DNA of 64,000 nt from Mesorhizobium sp. Root552 (GCF_001427285.1 NZ_LMFV01000063.1:37826-101825), one strand, 5' to 3'; counted from the first letter of the stretch, positions 9,212 through 17,737 are shown. Program-made: numbers and translations. The notes: generated by a model not told the origin, from the sequence alone.

Positions 9212-9733
9212 ATGATCAAGTTCATCGTCGCTACGCTCTGGATCTGTGCCGTCACCGTCGGTGCGGTGTTCTATTCATTCCAGGCTGCCGGCGCGCGCGA
9301 CGATGCAGAAGCCGCAAAGCCGATGCTGGGCGGGCTAGATTACGTCAACACCGACATCATCACCGTGCCCTATGTCCGCAACGCCCGCGTTGACGGCTAC
9401 TTCCTGACGAAACTGGTGTTTACCGCCGAACCGGCCGAGTTGAAAAAGCTTTCCGTACCGCCAACGGTGATCATCACCGATCAGGTCTACTCATACCTCT
9501 ACTCGAATCCGCAACTTGATTTCTCCGACAAGACGACACTCGACCTCGATGCCTTCCGGGCAAGCCTGCGCGACAGCATCAATGCCCGTGTCGGCACCGA
9601 TCTGGTCAAGGAAGTGCTGGTCGACCAGATCGATTTCCTGACCAAGGATGACATCCGCGACAACGCCAAGCGGCGGCGCAAGCCCTCCAAACCGGAAGAC
9701 TCGCAAGGCACCGAGCCAAAAAGCGCGCACTAA
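9212..9733 (+). CDS. Membrane-anchored periplasmic protein at the end of the flagellar operon
   Basis: 173 residues: one N-terminal membrane helix (about residues 4-22), then a soluble domain, then a charged tail (KRRRKPSKPED). The layout, with GYFLTKLVFTAEP in the domain and LVKEVLVDQIDFL near its end, recalls FliL, which supports the stator around the motor, but identity is not established. It is the last gene of the run, 22 bases after the FlgN-like gene. Alternatives are another stator or basal-body accessory protein. Confidence 0.6.
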   Translation: MIKFIVATLWICAVTVGAVFYSFQAAGARDDAEAAKPMLGGLDYVNTDIITVPYVRNARVDGYFLTKLVFTAEPAELKKLSVPPTVIITDQVYSYLYSNPQLDFSDKTTLDLDAFRASLRDSINARVGTDLVKEVLVDQIDFLTKDDIRDNAKRRRKPSKPEDSQGTEPKSAH

Positions 9734-9770
9734 GGCCTGCCACAAGCCGGCTGCTTGCTAGAAATCACGT

Positions 9771-9784
9771 TGACGTAAACGTCA
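9771..9784. promoter_or_regulatory. Perfect palindrome TGACGTAAACGTCA
   Basis: Two 6-base arms around AA, preceded by T, about 100 bases upstream of the SCP2-like gene and followed by AT-rich sequence (CATATACGCCATATAT) that could hold a -10 region. From memory, the shape ACGT-two bases-ACGT resembles sites of MerR-family regulators of branched-chain amino acid and fatty acid degradation (LiuR type). The regulator is not in the window. Confidence 0.45.
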
Positions 9785-9886
9785 TATACGCCATATATCC
9801 CGGAGACGGCGCCTGTGCGCCATCGAGTGGCTTGGGCATCGCCCGGGCAAATCCAATCGCTAAACGCGCAACGACGAGGAATTGCC

Positions 9887-10171
9887 ATGGGCGTCCAGGA
9901 AATTGCAGACAGACTGAAGCCACAAGTCCAGAGCGCCGGCTTCGACCGCTCGGTCAAGTTCGACACCGGCAGCGACGGGGTGATCCTGATCGACGGTGCC
10001 GCCATCTCCACAACGGACGGGCCCGCCGACTGCACGATCAAGCTGTCGCTCGACGATCTTGAGTCGCTGGTCGCGGGTGACCTCAATCCGACCATGGCGT
10101 TCATGACCGGCAAGCTGAAGATCGAAGGCGACATGTCGATCGCCATGCAACTCAGCCAGTTGATAGGCTGA
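9887..10171 (+). CDS. SCP2 sterol-binding domain protein
   Basis: 94 residues covering a single SCP2 domain, a small hydrophobic-cavity fold that binds acyl chains or sterol-like lipids. Visible features are the strand pattern DCTIKLSLDDLESLVAGDLN followed by FMTGKLKIEGDMSIAMQL, the classic end of this family. The start is ATG at 9887, with GAGGA seven bases upstream. It stands alone between the flagellar operon and a convergent GNAT gene, behind a strong palindrome and before a terminator. In bacteria, SCP2 proteins are usually linked to lipid or acyl-CoA handling; the substrate is unknown. Confidence 0.88.
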   Translation: MGVQEIADRLKPQVQSAGFDRSVKFDTGSDGVILIDGAAISTTDGPADCTIKLSLDDLESLVAGDLNPTMAFMTGKLKIEGDMSIAMQLSQLIG

Positions 10172-10190
10172 AGCAGGTCCTCGAAAATGG

Positions 10191-10219
10191 AAAGGCCGCC
10201 TGCGTCGGGCGGCCTTTTT
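10191..10219. terminator. Intrinsic terminator after the SCP2-like gene
   Basis: Ten-base perfect stem (AAAGGCCGCC with GGCGGCCTTT) around a 7-base loop, continued by T residues on the + strand. It lies between the convergent SCP2-like and GNAT genes and probably serves the + strand best. Confidence 0.85.
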
Positions 10220-10223
10220 CGTT

Positions 10224-10790
10224 TCAGGCGGCTTCAGGCTTGTCCGAGCGCGACTTGCGGCCGGCAGCCGTGAGTGTACCGGTAGCGCCATCCAGCGCAC
10301 CCTCGACAAGTTCCACAGCAAGAAAGCGGTGGCGCTCATAAGGGCCGGGCATAGCAAGCTCTCCGGTCTTTTCCGAAGAAAATCCGAAGCGCTGGTAGTA
10401 AGGCTCATCACCCACCAGCAGGATGGCGCGGTGACCCAGCCGCCCCGCTTCTGCAATTGCATGTTGCATCAGTGCCGAGCCGACGCCCGCGCCCTTGAGC
10501 GAAGGCTCGACGGCAAGCGGGCCAAGCAGCAGCGCGGCAGCGCTCCCTTCGCTCAGCACGACATCCCACAGCCGCACCGTACCGACGAGCGCACCCGTCG
10601 GGTCGCGCGCGACGAAGGCCAGGCCTTCCGACGGACGCCGGCCACGCCGCAGCATTTCCGAGGACTTGCGCGTGCGTCCCGTGCCCATCGCCCGATCGAG
10701 CAGCGCTTCCCGCGCCGCGGCATCGGCGGTATTTTCAGCGACGACGGCAATGTCAGCCGCAATGTCTTGTTTGTCGTGAGCTAGTTTCAT
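10224..10790 (-). CDS. GNAT family N-acetyltransferase
   Basis: 188 residues. The acetyl-CoA binding motif A is visible as LAVEPSLKGAGVGSALMQHA (residues about 92-111), preceded by the strand FVARDPTGALVGTVRLWDV. Acetyl transfer to an amine is therefore likely; the substrate cannot be told. The C-terminus ends in a Lys/Arg-rich tail. It starts at ATG 10790 and is convergent with the SCP2-like gene. Confidence 0.88.
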   Translation of the reverse strand: MKLAHDKQDIAADIAVVAENTADAAAREALLDRAMGTGRTRKSSEMLRRGRRPSEGLAFVARDPTGALVGTVRLWDVVLSEGSAAALLLGPLAVEPSLKGAGVGSALMQHAIAEAGRLGHRAILLVGDEPYYQRFGFSSEKTGELAMPGPYERHRFLAVELVEGALDGATGTLTAAGRKSRSDKPEAA

Positions 10791-10870
10791 TTCCGCGATC
10801 CTTCACGAGCGGAGGTTTGTTCCACAAGCGAACCGCCGCGGGCGCCTATGCATGGACGCGCCCACGTCGG

Positions 10871-10901
10871 GTGATCTGAAGGGGTAGCCCCTTCAGATCA
10901 C
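10871..10901 (-). terminator. 14-bp perfect hairpin overlapping the ornithine decarboxylase stop codon
   Basis: GTGATCTGAAGGGG and its exact complement are separated by only TAG. The stop codon of the decarboxylase lies inside the stem. No T run follows on the minus strand, so it may protect the mRNA 3' end or work with Rho rather than act as a plain intrinsic terminator. Confidence 0.6.
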
Positions 10902-12026
10902 GTAGGATCGGAGAGGCTCGAAGCCGTTGAAGGCCACCGCCGAATAGGTGGTCGTATAGGCGCCCGTACCTTCGATCAGCACCTCGTCGCCGATGGTCAG
11001 CGACAAAGGCAGCGGGTAAGGCGCCTTCTCGTACATCACGTCGGCTGAATCGCAGGTCGGGCCGGCCAGCACGCAAGGTGCCACCGCATCGCCGTCGCGC
11101 GGCGTTATCAGCGGATAGCGGATCGCCTCGTCCATCGTCTCGGCAAGGCCGCCGAACTTGCCGATGTCGAGATAGACCCAGCGCACATTGTCGTTGTCGG
11201 CCTTCTTGGAAATCAACACGACTTCCGACTTAATGACACCTGCATTGCCCACCATGCCGCGGCCCGGCTCGATGATCGTCTCCGGAATGCGGTTGCCGAA
11301 ATGCTTGCTCAGCGCCTCGAAGATCGCCTGGCCATAAGCCTGCGCCGCCGGTACGTCCTTCAGGTAACGTGTCGGGAATCCACCGCCCATATTGACCATC
11401 TTGAGCACGATGCCTTCCTCGGCAAGCGTGCCGAACACCTTGGCGGCGTCGCCCAGCGCGCGATCCCAAGCGGAAAGGTCGGTCTGCTGCGAGCCAACGT
11501 GGAAGGAGACGCCATAGGCATCGAGGCCGAGTGCAGCTGCATGGCGCAGCACGTCGACGGCCATCGACGGCACACAACCGAACTTTCGCGACAGCGGCCA
11601 TTCAGCACCTTCGCCATCGGTCAGCACGCGGCAGAACACGCGGCTACCCACGGCCACACGCGCGACCTTCTCGACCTCTTCGACGCAATCGACGGCAAAA
11701 AGCCGGATGCCCAGTTCGTAGGCACGCGCGATATCGCGCTCCTTCTTGATCGTGTTTCCGAACGAGATGCGCGACGCCGGCGCACCGGCATCAAGCGCCA
11801 TTTCGATTTCGGCCACAGAGGCAGTGTCGAAGGACGAGCCCATCGAAGCAAGCAGGCGCAGGATTTCCGGCGCGGGGTTGGCCTTCACGGCGTAGTAGAT
11901 CCTGGAATCGGGCAACGCCTTCTCGAACGCGCGGAAATTGTCGCGCACGACATCGAGATCGACGACGAGGCAAGGGCCGTTCGGACGTCGGGTGGCAAGG
12001 AAGTCAAGGATACGCTGGGTTGCCAT
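10893..12026 (-). CDS. Ornithine decarboxylase, alanine-racemase fold (type III PLP)
   Basis: 377 residues from ATG 12026. It belongs to the Orn/DAP/Arg decarboxylase group 2. The PLP lysine is in YYAVKANP (Lys48), the substrate/PLP face follows in SFHVGSQQTD and MVNMGGGFPTRY, and the catalytic Cys of the second subunit is in GPTCDSADV. The likely reaction is ornithine to putrescine; alphaproteobacterial members may also accept lysine. The frame stays open upstream to 12338, but that part lies over a structured leader and reads as non-protein. Putrescine is also the substrate of the homospermidine synthase at 32913. Confidence 0.93.
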   Translation of the reverse strand: MATQRILDFLATRRPNGPCLVVDLDVVRDNFRAFEKALPDSRIYYAVKANPAPEILRLLASMGSSFDTASVAEIEMALDAGAPASRISFGNTIKKERDIARAYELGIRLFAVDCVEEVEKVARVAVGSRVFCRVLTDGEGAEWPLSRKFGCVPSMAVDVLRHAAALGLDAYGVSFHVGSQQTDLSAWDRALGDAAKVFGTLAEEGIVLKMVNMGGGFPTRYLKDVPAAQAYGQAIFEALSKHFGNRIPETIIEPGRGMVGNAGVIKSEVVLISKKADNDNVRWVYLDIGKFGGLAETMDEAIRYPLITPRDGDAVAPCVLAGPTCDSADVMYEKAPYPLPLSLTIGDEVLIEGTGAYTTTYSAVAFNGFEPLRSYVI

Positions 12027-12239
12027 CAAGGTCGCTCCATTACGCCGAAACCGGCGTGCACAAAGGCTGCGCATGTGCGGGCGCGCGGCCTCGCATAGCG
12101 CGGTCAAACAAAGGCGGGGCGGAAGCTTCATGGAGCCGGCCGGTGGAGACACCGGGACCACGAAACGCCGTCTCGCGGCGGTGAGCTGAAGCCTTGCCCG
12201 GCTCCGGCTCGCTTTGTCTGCCTTGGCTTGGATGGAAAA

Positions 12240-12460
12240 TCCCTCCGCACTGCCGGCAATGAAGGTGTGCCTCTTCAGTAACCCCGATCTATGGACGATC
12301 GGCAGACACCAGAAAGGCCCGCACCGTCGTTGCTTCAAGGCGTCCTCGGATTGGCGGTTGGCCGCTTATCCGACCGGGTTCGTTACTTCCCGGGTACCGT
12401 CCCGATTGCCTCGCCATTCGAGGTTCGGGGGACGCCCACAGGCACGTGCGACTTTGGGCA
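12240..12460 (-). ncRNA. Structured 5' leader of the ornithine decarboxylase gene, speF motif type
   Basis: Three hairpins can be drawn in minus-strand order: 12393-12374 (CCGGG stem, 10-base loop), 12372-12347 (CGGAT/ATCCG closing a GCGG/CCGC stem and a 4-base loop) and 12302-12284 (CCGATC/GATCGG). A known alphaproteobacterial RNA class, speF, always lies upstream of this gene family. Assignment is from position and structure; a covariance-model hit would confirm it. The leader ends about 210 bases before the start codon. Exact limits are uncertain. The remaining sequence between 12027 and 12568 shows no gene. Confidence 0.6.
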
Positions 12461-12568
12461 AGCGCGATATAGGAACATCACCCTTCACAATCAATTAAAT
12501 TCTGCGGTTGGGTTGAAAAAACTGCGTCATCGAACAATGTTGCTGCAAACGTATCAGAATTGAAAACA

Positions 12569-13759
12569 ATGACAGCCTCACGCGACCCGCTCAACGCCTT
12601 CCTTGATTTGCCGCAAGTGCCTGTTGCCAATGCACAAAGCGGCCCGTTAAGCGGCCTTTCTCTGGCGGTGAAGGACATCTTCGACGTTGCCGGCTATCGC
12701 ACCGGCTGCGGCAATCCGAAGAAGTATTCCGAAGCCACAGCCGCGGCGAAATCGGCCCCATCCATCCAGAAACTGTTCGATGCGGGTGCCCGATTCGTCG
12801 GCAAGACCCAAACAGACGAATTGGCTTACTCCTTGATGGGGCAAAACGCGCACTTTCCGTTCCCGATCAACCCGATCGCACCCGATCGAGTGACGGGCGG
12901 TTCGTCATCCGGTTCGGCCGCGGCCGTTGCGGGCGGCCTTGCTGACATCGCCATCGGCTCCGATACCGGCGGCTCGATCCGCGCGCCTGCCAGCTTCTGC
13001 GGCCTGATCGGCTTGCGAACCAGCCATGGCCGCATCTCGCTCGATGGCGCCATGAAACTGGCGTCCAGCCTCGACACCTTCGGTTGGTTCGCCCGCGACA
13101 TGGACATCTATGAAACCGTGGGCAACCTGCTGCTGGGGAACGACGCCGAAGGCATCCGCCTGCAACGTCCCCTCTTCATGGGTTGGCAGGATGCGCTGAT
13201 CACAGGACAGGAAGAAGCCGCCGAGTACAAAAGGCTGAAGACCATCGCAGCGCGTTCAGTGGGAGAGCCTCAGCCGGTTCAATTCAGCGCAACAGCCGAG
13301 CAGCTTTACTGGTGTTTCCGCCACATTCAGGCCGATGAAGCCTGGACCGAACACGGCGCATGGATTTCCAGCGGCAACCCTGAGCTCGGTCCCGGCGTCA
13401 AGGAACGCTTCGATTTCGGTCGCACGCAGGACCCGGAAGACGTGAAACGCGAACGCGCCCGCAGGTTGACAGTGAAGCAGGAATTGGCCGACCTTCTTGG
13501 TGACGACGGCTTTCTCGTCTTGCCGACGGTCCCCGGTGCTGCACCGCTGAAAGATGCCGGCCACGATGCCTTGCTCGACTATCGCGAGCGCGCCCTGAAG
13601 CTGCTCTGCCTGTCCGGCCTGTCGGGCTTTCCGCAACTCACGCTGCCGCTTGGCACCGTTCACGGCGCACCATTCGGCCTGTCGCTGCTTGGACCGGCCG
13701 GAAGTGACAAGGCGCTATTGAAGCTGGGGCGCAAAATCCTCGACGCGGCAAAAGGTTGA
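12569..13759 (+). CDS. Amidase (amidase signature family)
   Basis: 396 residues. The Ser-Ser-Lys triad is visible: Lys in LAVKDIFDVAG, the cis-Ser in the GGSSSGSAAAVAGG stretch and the nucleophile in GSDTGGSIRAPASFCG. The family hydrolyses amides by this triad; the natural substrate is not predictable, and glutamyl-tRNA amidotransferase GatA is excluded by the short length and isolated gene. The ATG start at 12569 has a TTG three codons upstream. A LysR gene follows after four bases, suggesting joint transcription. Confidence 0.9.
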   Translation: MTASRDPLNAFLDLPQVPVANAQSGPLSGLSLAVKDIFDVAGYRTGCGNPKKYSEATAAAKSAPSIQKLFDAGARFVGKTQTDELAYSLMGQNAHFPFPINPIAPDRVTGGSSSGSAAAVAGGLADIAIGSDTGGSIRAPASFCGLIGLRTSHGRISLDGAMKLASSLDTFGWFARDMDIYETVGNLLLGNDAEGIRLQRPLFMGWQDALITGQEEAAEYKRLKTIAARSVGEPQPVQFSATAEQLYWCFRHIQADEAWTEHGAWISSGNPELGPGVKERFDFGRTQDPEDVKRERARRLTVKQELADLLGDDGFLVLPTVPGAAPLKDAGHDALLDYRERALKLLCLSGLSGFPQLTLPLGTVHGAPFGLSLLGPAGSDKALLKLGRKILDAAKG

Positions 13760-13763
13760 TACC

Positions 13764-14663
13764 ATGGACACACTGACCCGCATGCGCGCTTTCATCGACG
13801 TGGTCGAGGCCGAGGGATTCTCAGCGGCCGCGCGCAAAATCGGCCGCTCCAAGGCGCTCTTGTCCAAATATGTACGCGAATTGGAAGACGAACTCGGCGC
13901 CCTCCTGCTCAACCGCACAACGCGCCAATTCTCGCTCACCGAAGCCGGCCACACCTACTACCGCCGCGCCTCGGAAATCGTGCGCGAGGTCGATAGCCTC
14001 GCCGATGCCGTGCGCGAATCCTCCGGCGACGTGCGCGGTCGCATCAAGCTTTCGGCACCCCGCACATTTGCCGACGCGCCGATCGGGCAGTCGCTCGTCG
14101 ATTTCGCCAAGGAGCATCCCGACATCGTGCTGGAAATCGATCTCGACGACCGCTTCGTCGATCTGGTCGAAGAAGGTTTCGATCTCGCCATCCGCATTTC
14201 GCGTCTGGAAAGCTCCTCCCTGATCGCCAAGCGGCTGTCGCCCTTTTCGGTGCGCATCTGCGGATCGCCGGAGCTGATTGCCAAGCACGGCATGCCGACA
14301 AAGCCCCAGGATTTCGCTCGCCTGCCCTGCATTGTCGACACTAATGGCCGCTGGCTGTCCAACTGGCCATTCAAGGGCGACACGAGCGACACCATAAGTG
14401 TGTCCGTGTCCGGTCCGCTGGAAGTGAACAGCCCGATGGTCGCGCGCGCCGCAGCGGTTTCCGGCCTTGGTTTCGCAATCCTTCCAGATTTCATCGCTGC
14501 CCCGGAAATCATCGAAGGGCGTCTCGTTCCGGTCCTCGACGACCGCATCTTGCAAGGCGGCGGCATTTTCGCCGTATATCCGCATCGCCGCTACCTGCCG
14601 GCAAAAGTACGCGTCTTTGTCGACTTCCTCGCCCAGTGGTTCAAGGCGCGCGAAGCTGCATAA
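13764..14663 (+). CDS. LysR family transcriptional regulator
   Basis: 299 residues, the standard length. An N-terminal winged helix-turn-helix covers residues 1-60 (GFSAAARKIGRSKALLSKYV, then LLNRTTRQFSLTEAG), and a periplasmic-binding-like effector domain follows from about residue 90. The sequence style (LVDFAKEHPDIVLEIDLDDR) fits the CrgA/AaeR-like LysR branch. It lies four bases after the amidase gene in the same direction rather than divergent, so its target may be elsewhere or the shared operon itself. Confidence 0.94.
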   Translation: MDTLTRMRAFIDVVEAEGFSAAARKIGRSKALLSKYVRELEDELGALLLNRTTRQFSLTEAGHTYYRRASEIVREVDSLADAVRESSGDVRGRIKLSAPRTFADAPIGQSLVDFAKEHPDIVLEIDLDDRFVDLVEEGFDLAIRISRLESSSLIAKRLSPFSVRICGSPELIAKHGMPTKPQDFARLPCIVDTNGRWLSNWPFKGDTSDTISVSVSGPLEVNSPMVARAAAVSGLGFAILPDFIAAPEIIEGRLVPVLDDRILQGGGIFAVYPHRRYLPAKVRVFVDFLAQWFKAREAA

Positions 14664-14750
14664 CGTCGGCTATTCGCGGGCGGTCCCAATTTCGCCCGCT
14701 TTCTGATAACCCTCGGCGAATTGCGGCAATCGAGGGAATCGCGCCAGCCC

Positions 14751-15413
14751 ATGGCTTTGAAACGCAGACTTATTCGGCTCGGCTTGGCCTTGGCTGGTCT
14801 TGTCGCCGCGACGGCCCCGGCCAGCGTGCATCCTCACGTCTTCGCCGAGGCGCGGCTTGACGTCGTTCTCTCCCCCGATCACAAGTCGATCACCGCGCTG
14901 CGGCACCTGTGGCGTTTCGACGACCTTTTCTCCAGCACCGTCCTCATGGAGTTCGACAAGAACTCCGACCTCAAGCTGGATGACGCTGAACTCAAGGAAG
15001 TCTCGGACACGATCTTTACCTCGCTTGCCGAATACAACTACTTCCAGTTGGTGACGCTCGACGGCAAGGACGTGAAGATGAAGCCGCCAGCCGCGCTGAT
15101 GGCGAACCTCGAGAACAACCAGTTGATCGTGCTTTTTGAATCCACGCCCGAGACGCCGATCCCGCTCTCCGGCAAGATCGACCTGGGCATCTACGATCCG
15201 ACTTTCTATACCGCCATCGATTTCACCGAGGATGAGAACATGGCGGTCGAAGGCTTGCCCTCATCCTGCACCCGCACCGTCATCCGCCCCGATCCGGACA
15301 CGGCGATAGCCCAGAATCAGCAGACCCTGACCGACGCATTCTTCAACGACCCGACCGGCACGGACATGAGCAAGATCTTCGCAACGAAGCTCGAACTCAC
15401 TTGCCAGGCATAA
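14751..15413 (+). CDS. DUF1007 family periplasmic protein
   Basis: 220 residues from ATG 14751. An N-terminal signal peptide (KRRLIRLGLALAGLVAATAP) is followed by HPHVFAEARLDVVL, the His-containing start typical of DUF1007, and WRFDDLFSSTVLMEFDKNSD. The family is found beside NicO/RcnA-type nickel-cobalt exporters and is proposed to be their periplasmic partner. The next gene, nine bases downstream, is such an exporter, which supports that role here. Confidence 0.88.
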   Translation: MALKRRLIRLGLALAGLVAATAPASVHPHVFAEARLDVVLSPDHKSITALRHLWRFDDLFSSTVLMEFDKNSDLKLDDAELKEVSDTIFTSLAEYNYFQLVTLDGKDVKMKPPAALMANLENNQLIVLFESTPETPIPLSGKIDLGIYDPTFYTAIDFTEDENMAVEGLPSSCTRTVIRPDPDTAIAQNQQTLTDAFFNDPTGTDMSKIFATKLELTCQA

Positions 15414-15422
15414 GGTGGTTCC

Positions 15423-16493
15423 ATGAAAAAGACGCTCGTTCGCGCCACATTCGCTGCCATCGCTTTCGCCTATGTGGCGGCGCATCTCGTCGGGCACGCC
15501 CATGCGCAAAGCTCACTCGGCATCGGCACCAACGACGCCATCGCCCCTTCAACCGGCCTGTTCTCGCACTGGCTGGTCTGGATCAACCAGCATCAGCAGG
15601 CTTTCTACCGTTCGCTTTCCACCACGATGAAAGCGATGCGCGATGACGGCAGCAACATGTGGCTTCTCATCGGGCTCTCCTTTGCCTATGGCGTCTTCCA
15701 TGCGGCAGGGCCAGGCCACGGCAAGGCGGTGATCTCGTCCTACATGGTGGCGAACGAAGTCGCGCTGAGGCGCGGCGTGATGCTGTCCTTCGTGTCCGCC
15801 TTCCTGCAGGCGCTGACGGCGATCGTCGTGATGCTGCTTGCGTGGTTCGTCCTGCGCGGCACCTCCGTCTCGATGACGGACGCCGCATGGTTCCTTGAAA
15901 TCGCCAGCTATGTCTTTGTGACGGCTTTCGGCGCCTGGCTGTTGTGGCATAAAGCCGGCCCGCTGCTGCGCCGTCTTGCCGGCGCCGGCCCCGCGCACAG
16001 CCTGTCGGCAGCGCATGCCCATGCCGCGCACGCCCACGACCATGCCCACGGCCACCATCATAGCCATGGGCATGACCACGATCACGGACACCACCATCAC
16101 CATCATGATGGCGAGGTCTGTGCGACCTGCGGCCATTCCCATGCACCGGATCCCGCCCTCCTCGCCGGCGAACGCTTCGATTGGCGCACCGCGTGGTCCG
16201 CTGTCGCAGCGGTCGGCATCAGGCCCTGTTCGGGCGCGCTGATCGTGCTTTCCTTCGCCTTGCTGAACGGCTTGTGGCTGGCAGGCATCCTCTCGGTGCT
16301 TGGCATGGCGCTCGGCACGGCGATCACCGTTTCGGTGTTGGCCACGCTTGCCGTCACCGCGAAGAACTGGGCCGTCATGCTGGCCGGCGACGGCAGGCTG
16401 GGCAACACCATCCACACCGTCATCGAGATCGGTGGCGCAGCTTTCGTTTTTCTGCTCGGTTTGCTGTTGCTGTCCGCAAGTCTCAGTGCCTGA
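15423..16493 (+). CDS. NicO/RcnA-type nickel/cobalt exporter with His-rich loop
   Basis: 356 residues with about six membrane helices. The motif HAAGPGHGKAVISSY in the second hydrophobic region and GIRPCSGALIVL in the later half are the conserved signatures of the NicO superfamily. A long cytosolic loop, roughly residues 195-240, is almost all His, Asp, Gly and Ala, with CATCGHSH at its end: a metal-binding region. The likely role is export of Ni(II) or Co(II) across the inner membrane together with the DUF1007 protein. Confidence 0.9.
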   Translation: MKKTLVRATFAAIAFAYVAAHLVGHAHAQSSLGIGTNDAIAPSTGLFSHWLVWINQHQQAFYRSLSTTMKAMRDDGSNMWLLIGLSFAYGVFHAAGPGHGKAVISSYMVANEVALRRGVMLSFVSAFLQALTAIVVMLLAWFVLRGTSVSMTDAAWFLEIASYVFVTAFGAWLLWHKAGPLLRRLAGAGPAHSLSAAHAHAAHAHDHAHGHHHSHGHDHDHGHHHHHHDGEVCATCGHSHAPDPALLAGERFDWRTAWSAVAAVGIRPCSGALIVLSFALLNGLWLAGILSVLGMALGTAITVSVLATLAVTAKNWAVMLAGDGRLGNTIHTVIEIGGAAFVFLLGLLLLSASLSA

Positions 16494-16501
16494 TGCCGGC
16501 G

Positions 16502-16708
16502 CTATTTGCTCCTTCTGCTTTGGCTGCGGCCGCGCAGCCAAAAGAGGACGAATAATGCCAGCAAGAATACCACTATAACGGCAACCGCCAGCAGCGATGA
16601 CCTGCTGCCTGCCGCGAGCATGATCGCCGGCAGGTAGTAGGTGAATAAGCTGAACACGCCGATGATCAACAGCGCGGCAATCGCCGCGTTCCTGGTCTCT
16701 CGATCCAT
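16502..16708 (-). CDS. Small two-helix membrane protein
   Basis: 68 residues from ATG 16708 (Met also possible at 16711). Two hydrophobic segments (AAIAALLIIGVFSLFTYYL and LLAVAVIVVFLLALFVLFWL) are followed by a basic tail (RGRSQSRRSK). I do not recognise the family. It lies between two metal-export genes and 45 bases beyond the stop of the CDF gene in the same direction, so it may be a minor partner or unrelated. Confidence 0.6.
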   Translation of the reverse strand: MDRETRNAAIAALLIIGVFSLFTYYLPAIMLAAGSRSSLLAVAVIVVFLLALFVLFWLRGRSQSRRSK

Positions 16709-16753
16709 CATCAAATCCTGGGTTCGAATAATGTGAGCGCTGCTGCCCGCCAA

Positions 16754-17737
16754 TCAGTGATAGTGACGGTGGTTTGGCACGTTCTCATGCGAATGGCCAT
16801 GCTCGTCGTGGCTATCGGCACAATGATCGAACTCCGGTTCGACCGTCGCATGGGTAATGTCATGCTTCGTGGCAAGGCGCTTCTTGATGGCGCTGATTGC
16901 GGCATGCGCATCAACGCCCTTGTCAAGGCAAGCATGCAGCGTTGCCATGTTCTTGGCTCCGTCGAGCGACCACACATGCATGTGATGAACCTCGCGTAAC
17001 CCGGCAATGCTCTTCACCAGGTCGCCTGCAATGACATCGCGATCGAGCGCTGCCGGCGTGCCTTCAAGAAGCAGGTGAGCCGCCTCGCGCATCAGCCTCC
17101 ACGCCGTCGACAGGATGATGACTGCCACGAAGACGGACAGGATCGGATCTATCGGCGTCCAACCCGTTGCGATTATCACAAGTGCCGCAGCGATGGCCGC
17201 AACAGAACCTAGCAGATCGCCCATCACGTGAAGGATCGCGCCGCGCATGTTGAGGCTGTCGCGGTCGCCGCCATGCAGGATCAGGAATCCAGCAATGTTT
17301 ACGAGCAATCCCAGCCCGGCAATCACCAGCATCGGGCCACCCAGCACCGGTGGCGGGTCCATGAAACGTTGCCAGGCTTCGTAGACGATCCAGAGCGCGA
17401 TGACGAAGATGGCGATGCCGTTGGTATAGGCGACAAGCGTCTTGACCCGACCGAAACCATAGGTCAGTTGCCCAGTAGCTGGCCGTTCCGCAAGGTGAAA
17501 CGCATACCAGGCGAGGCTTAGCGCCAGTGTGTCGGTGAGCATATGACCGGCATCGGCAAGCAATGCCAATGAGTTGGTGAACCACCCGCCCAACGCCTCG
17601 GCGATCATGAAACCGCCAGTCAGGCCGGCCGCGATCAGAACCCGCTTCTTGTCAGTCGAACCATGTACATGCGCACCAGCACCATGGCTGTGTCCATGTT
17701 CGTGCGAACCGTGATCGTCAGAGTGGGCATGCGCCAT
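16754..17737 (-). CDS. Cation diffusion facilitator, His-rich, DmeF/CzcD-like
   Basis: 327 residues from ATG 17737; the open frame further upstream lies over the next gene. Six membrane helices are present. Two metal sites of the CDF fold are seen: ADAGHMLTD in helix 2 and HVMGD in helix 5. Both ends are His-rich (HGSHEHGHSHGAG and DEHGHSHENVPNHRHYH), as in the DmeF group. It probably exports Co, Ni or Zn in exchange for protons. No DmeR repressor gene lies beside it. The adjacent NicO gene suggests a common metal-resistance role. Confidence 0.9.
   Translation of the reverse strand: MAHAHSDDHGSHEHGHSHGAGAHVHGSTDKKRVLIAAGLTGGFMIAEALGGWFTNSLALLADAGHMLTDTLALSLAWYAFHLAERPATGQLTYGFGRVKTLVAYTNGIAIFVIALWIVYEAWQRFMDPPPVLGGPMLVIAGLGLLVNIAGFLILHGGDRDSLNMRGAILHVMGDLLGSVAAIAAALVIIATGWTPIDPILSVFVAVIILSTAWRLMREAAHLLLEGTPAALDRDVIAGDLVKSIAGLREVHHMHVWSLDGAKNMATLHACLDKGVDAHAAISAIKKRLATKHDITHATVEPEFDHCADSHDEHGHSHENVPNHRHYH

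Noticed and set aside
12027..12338. N-terminal extension of ornithine decarboxylase by 104 residues
   Set aside because: Family members begin near MATQRILDF; the extension is Arg/Ser-rich and overlaps leader RNA hairpins.
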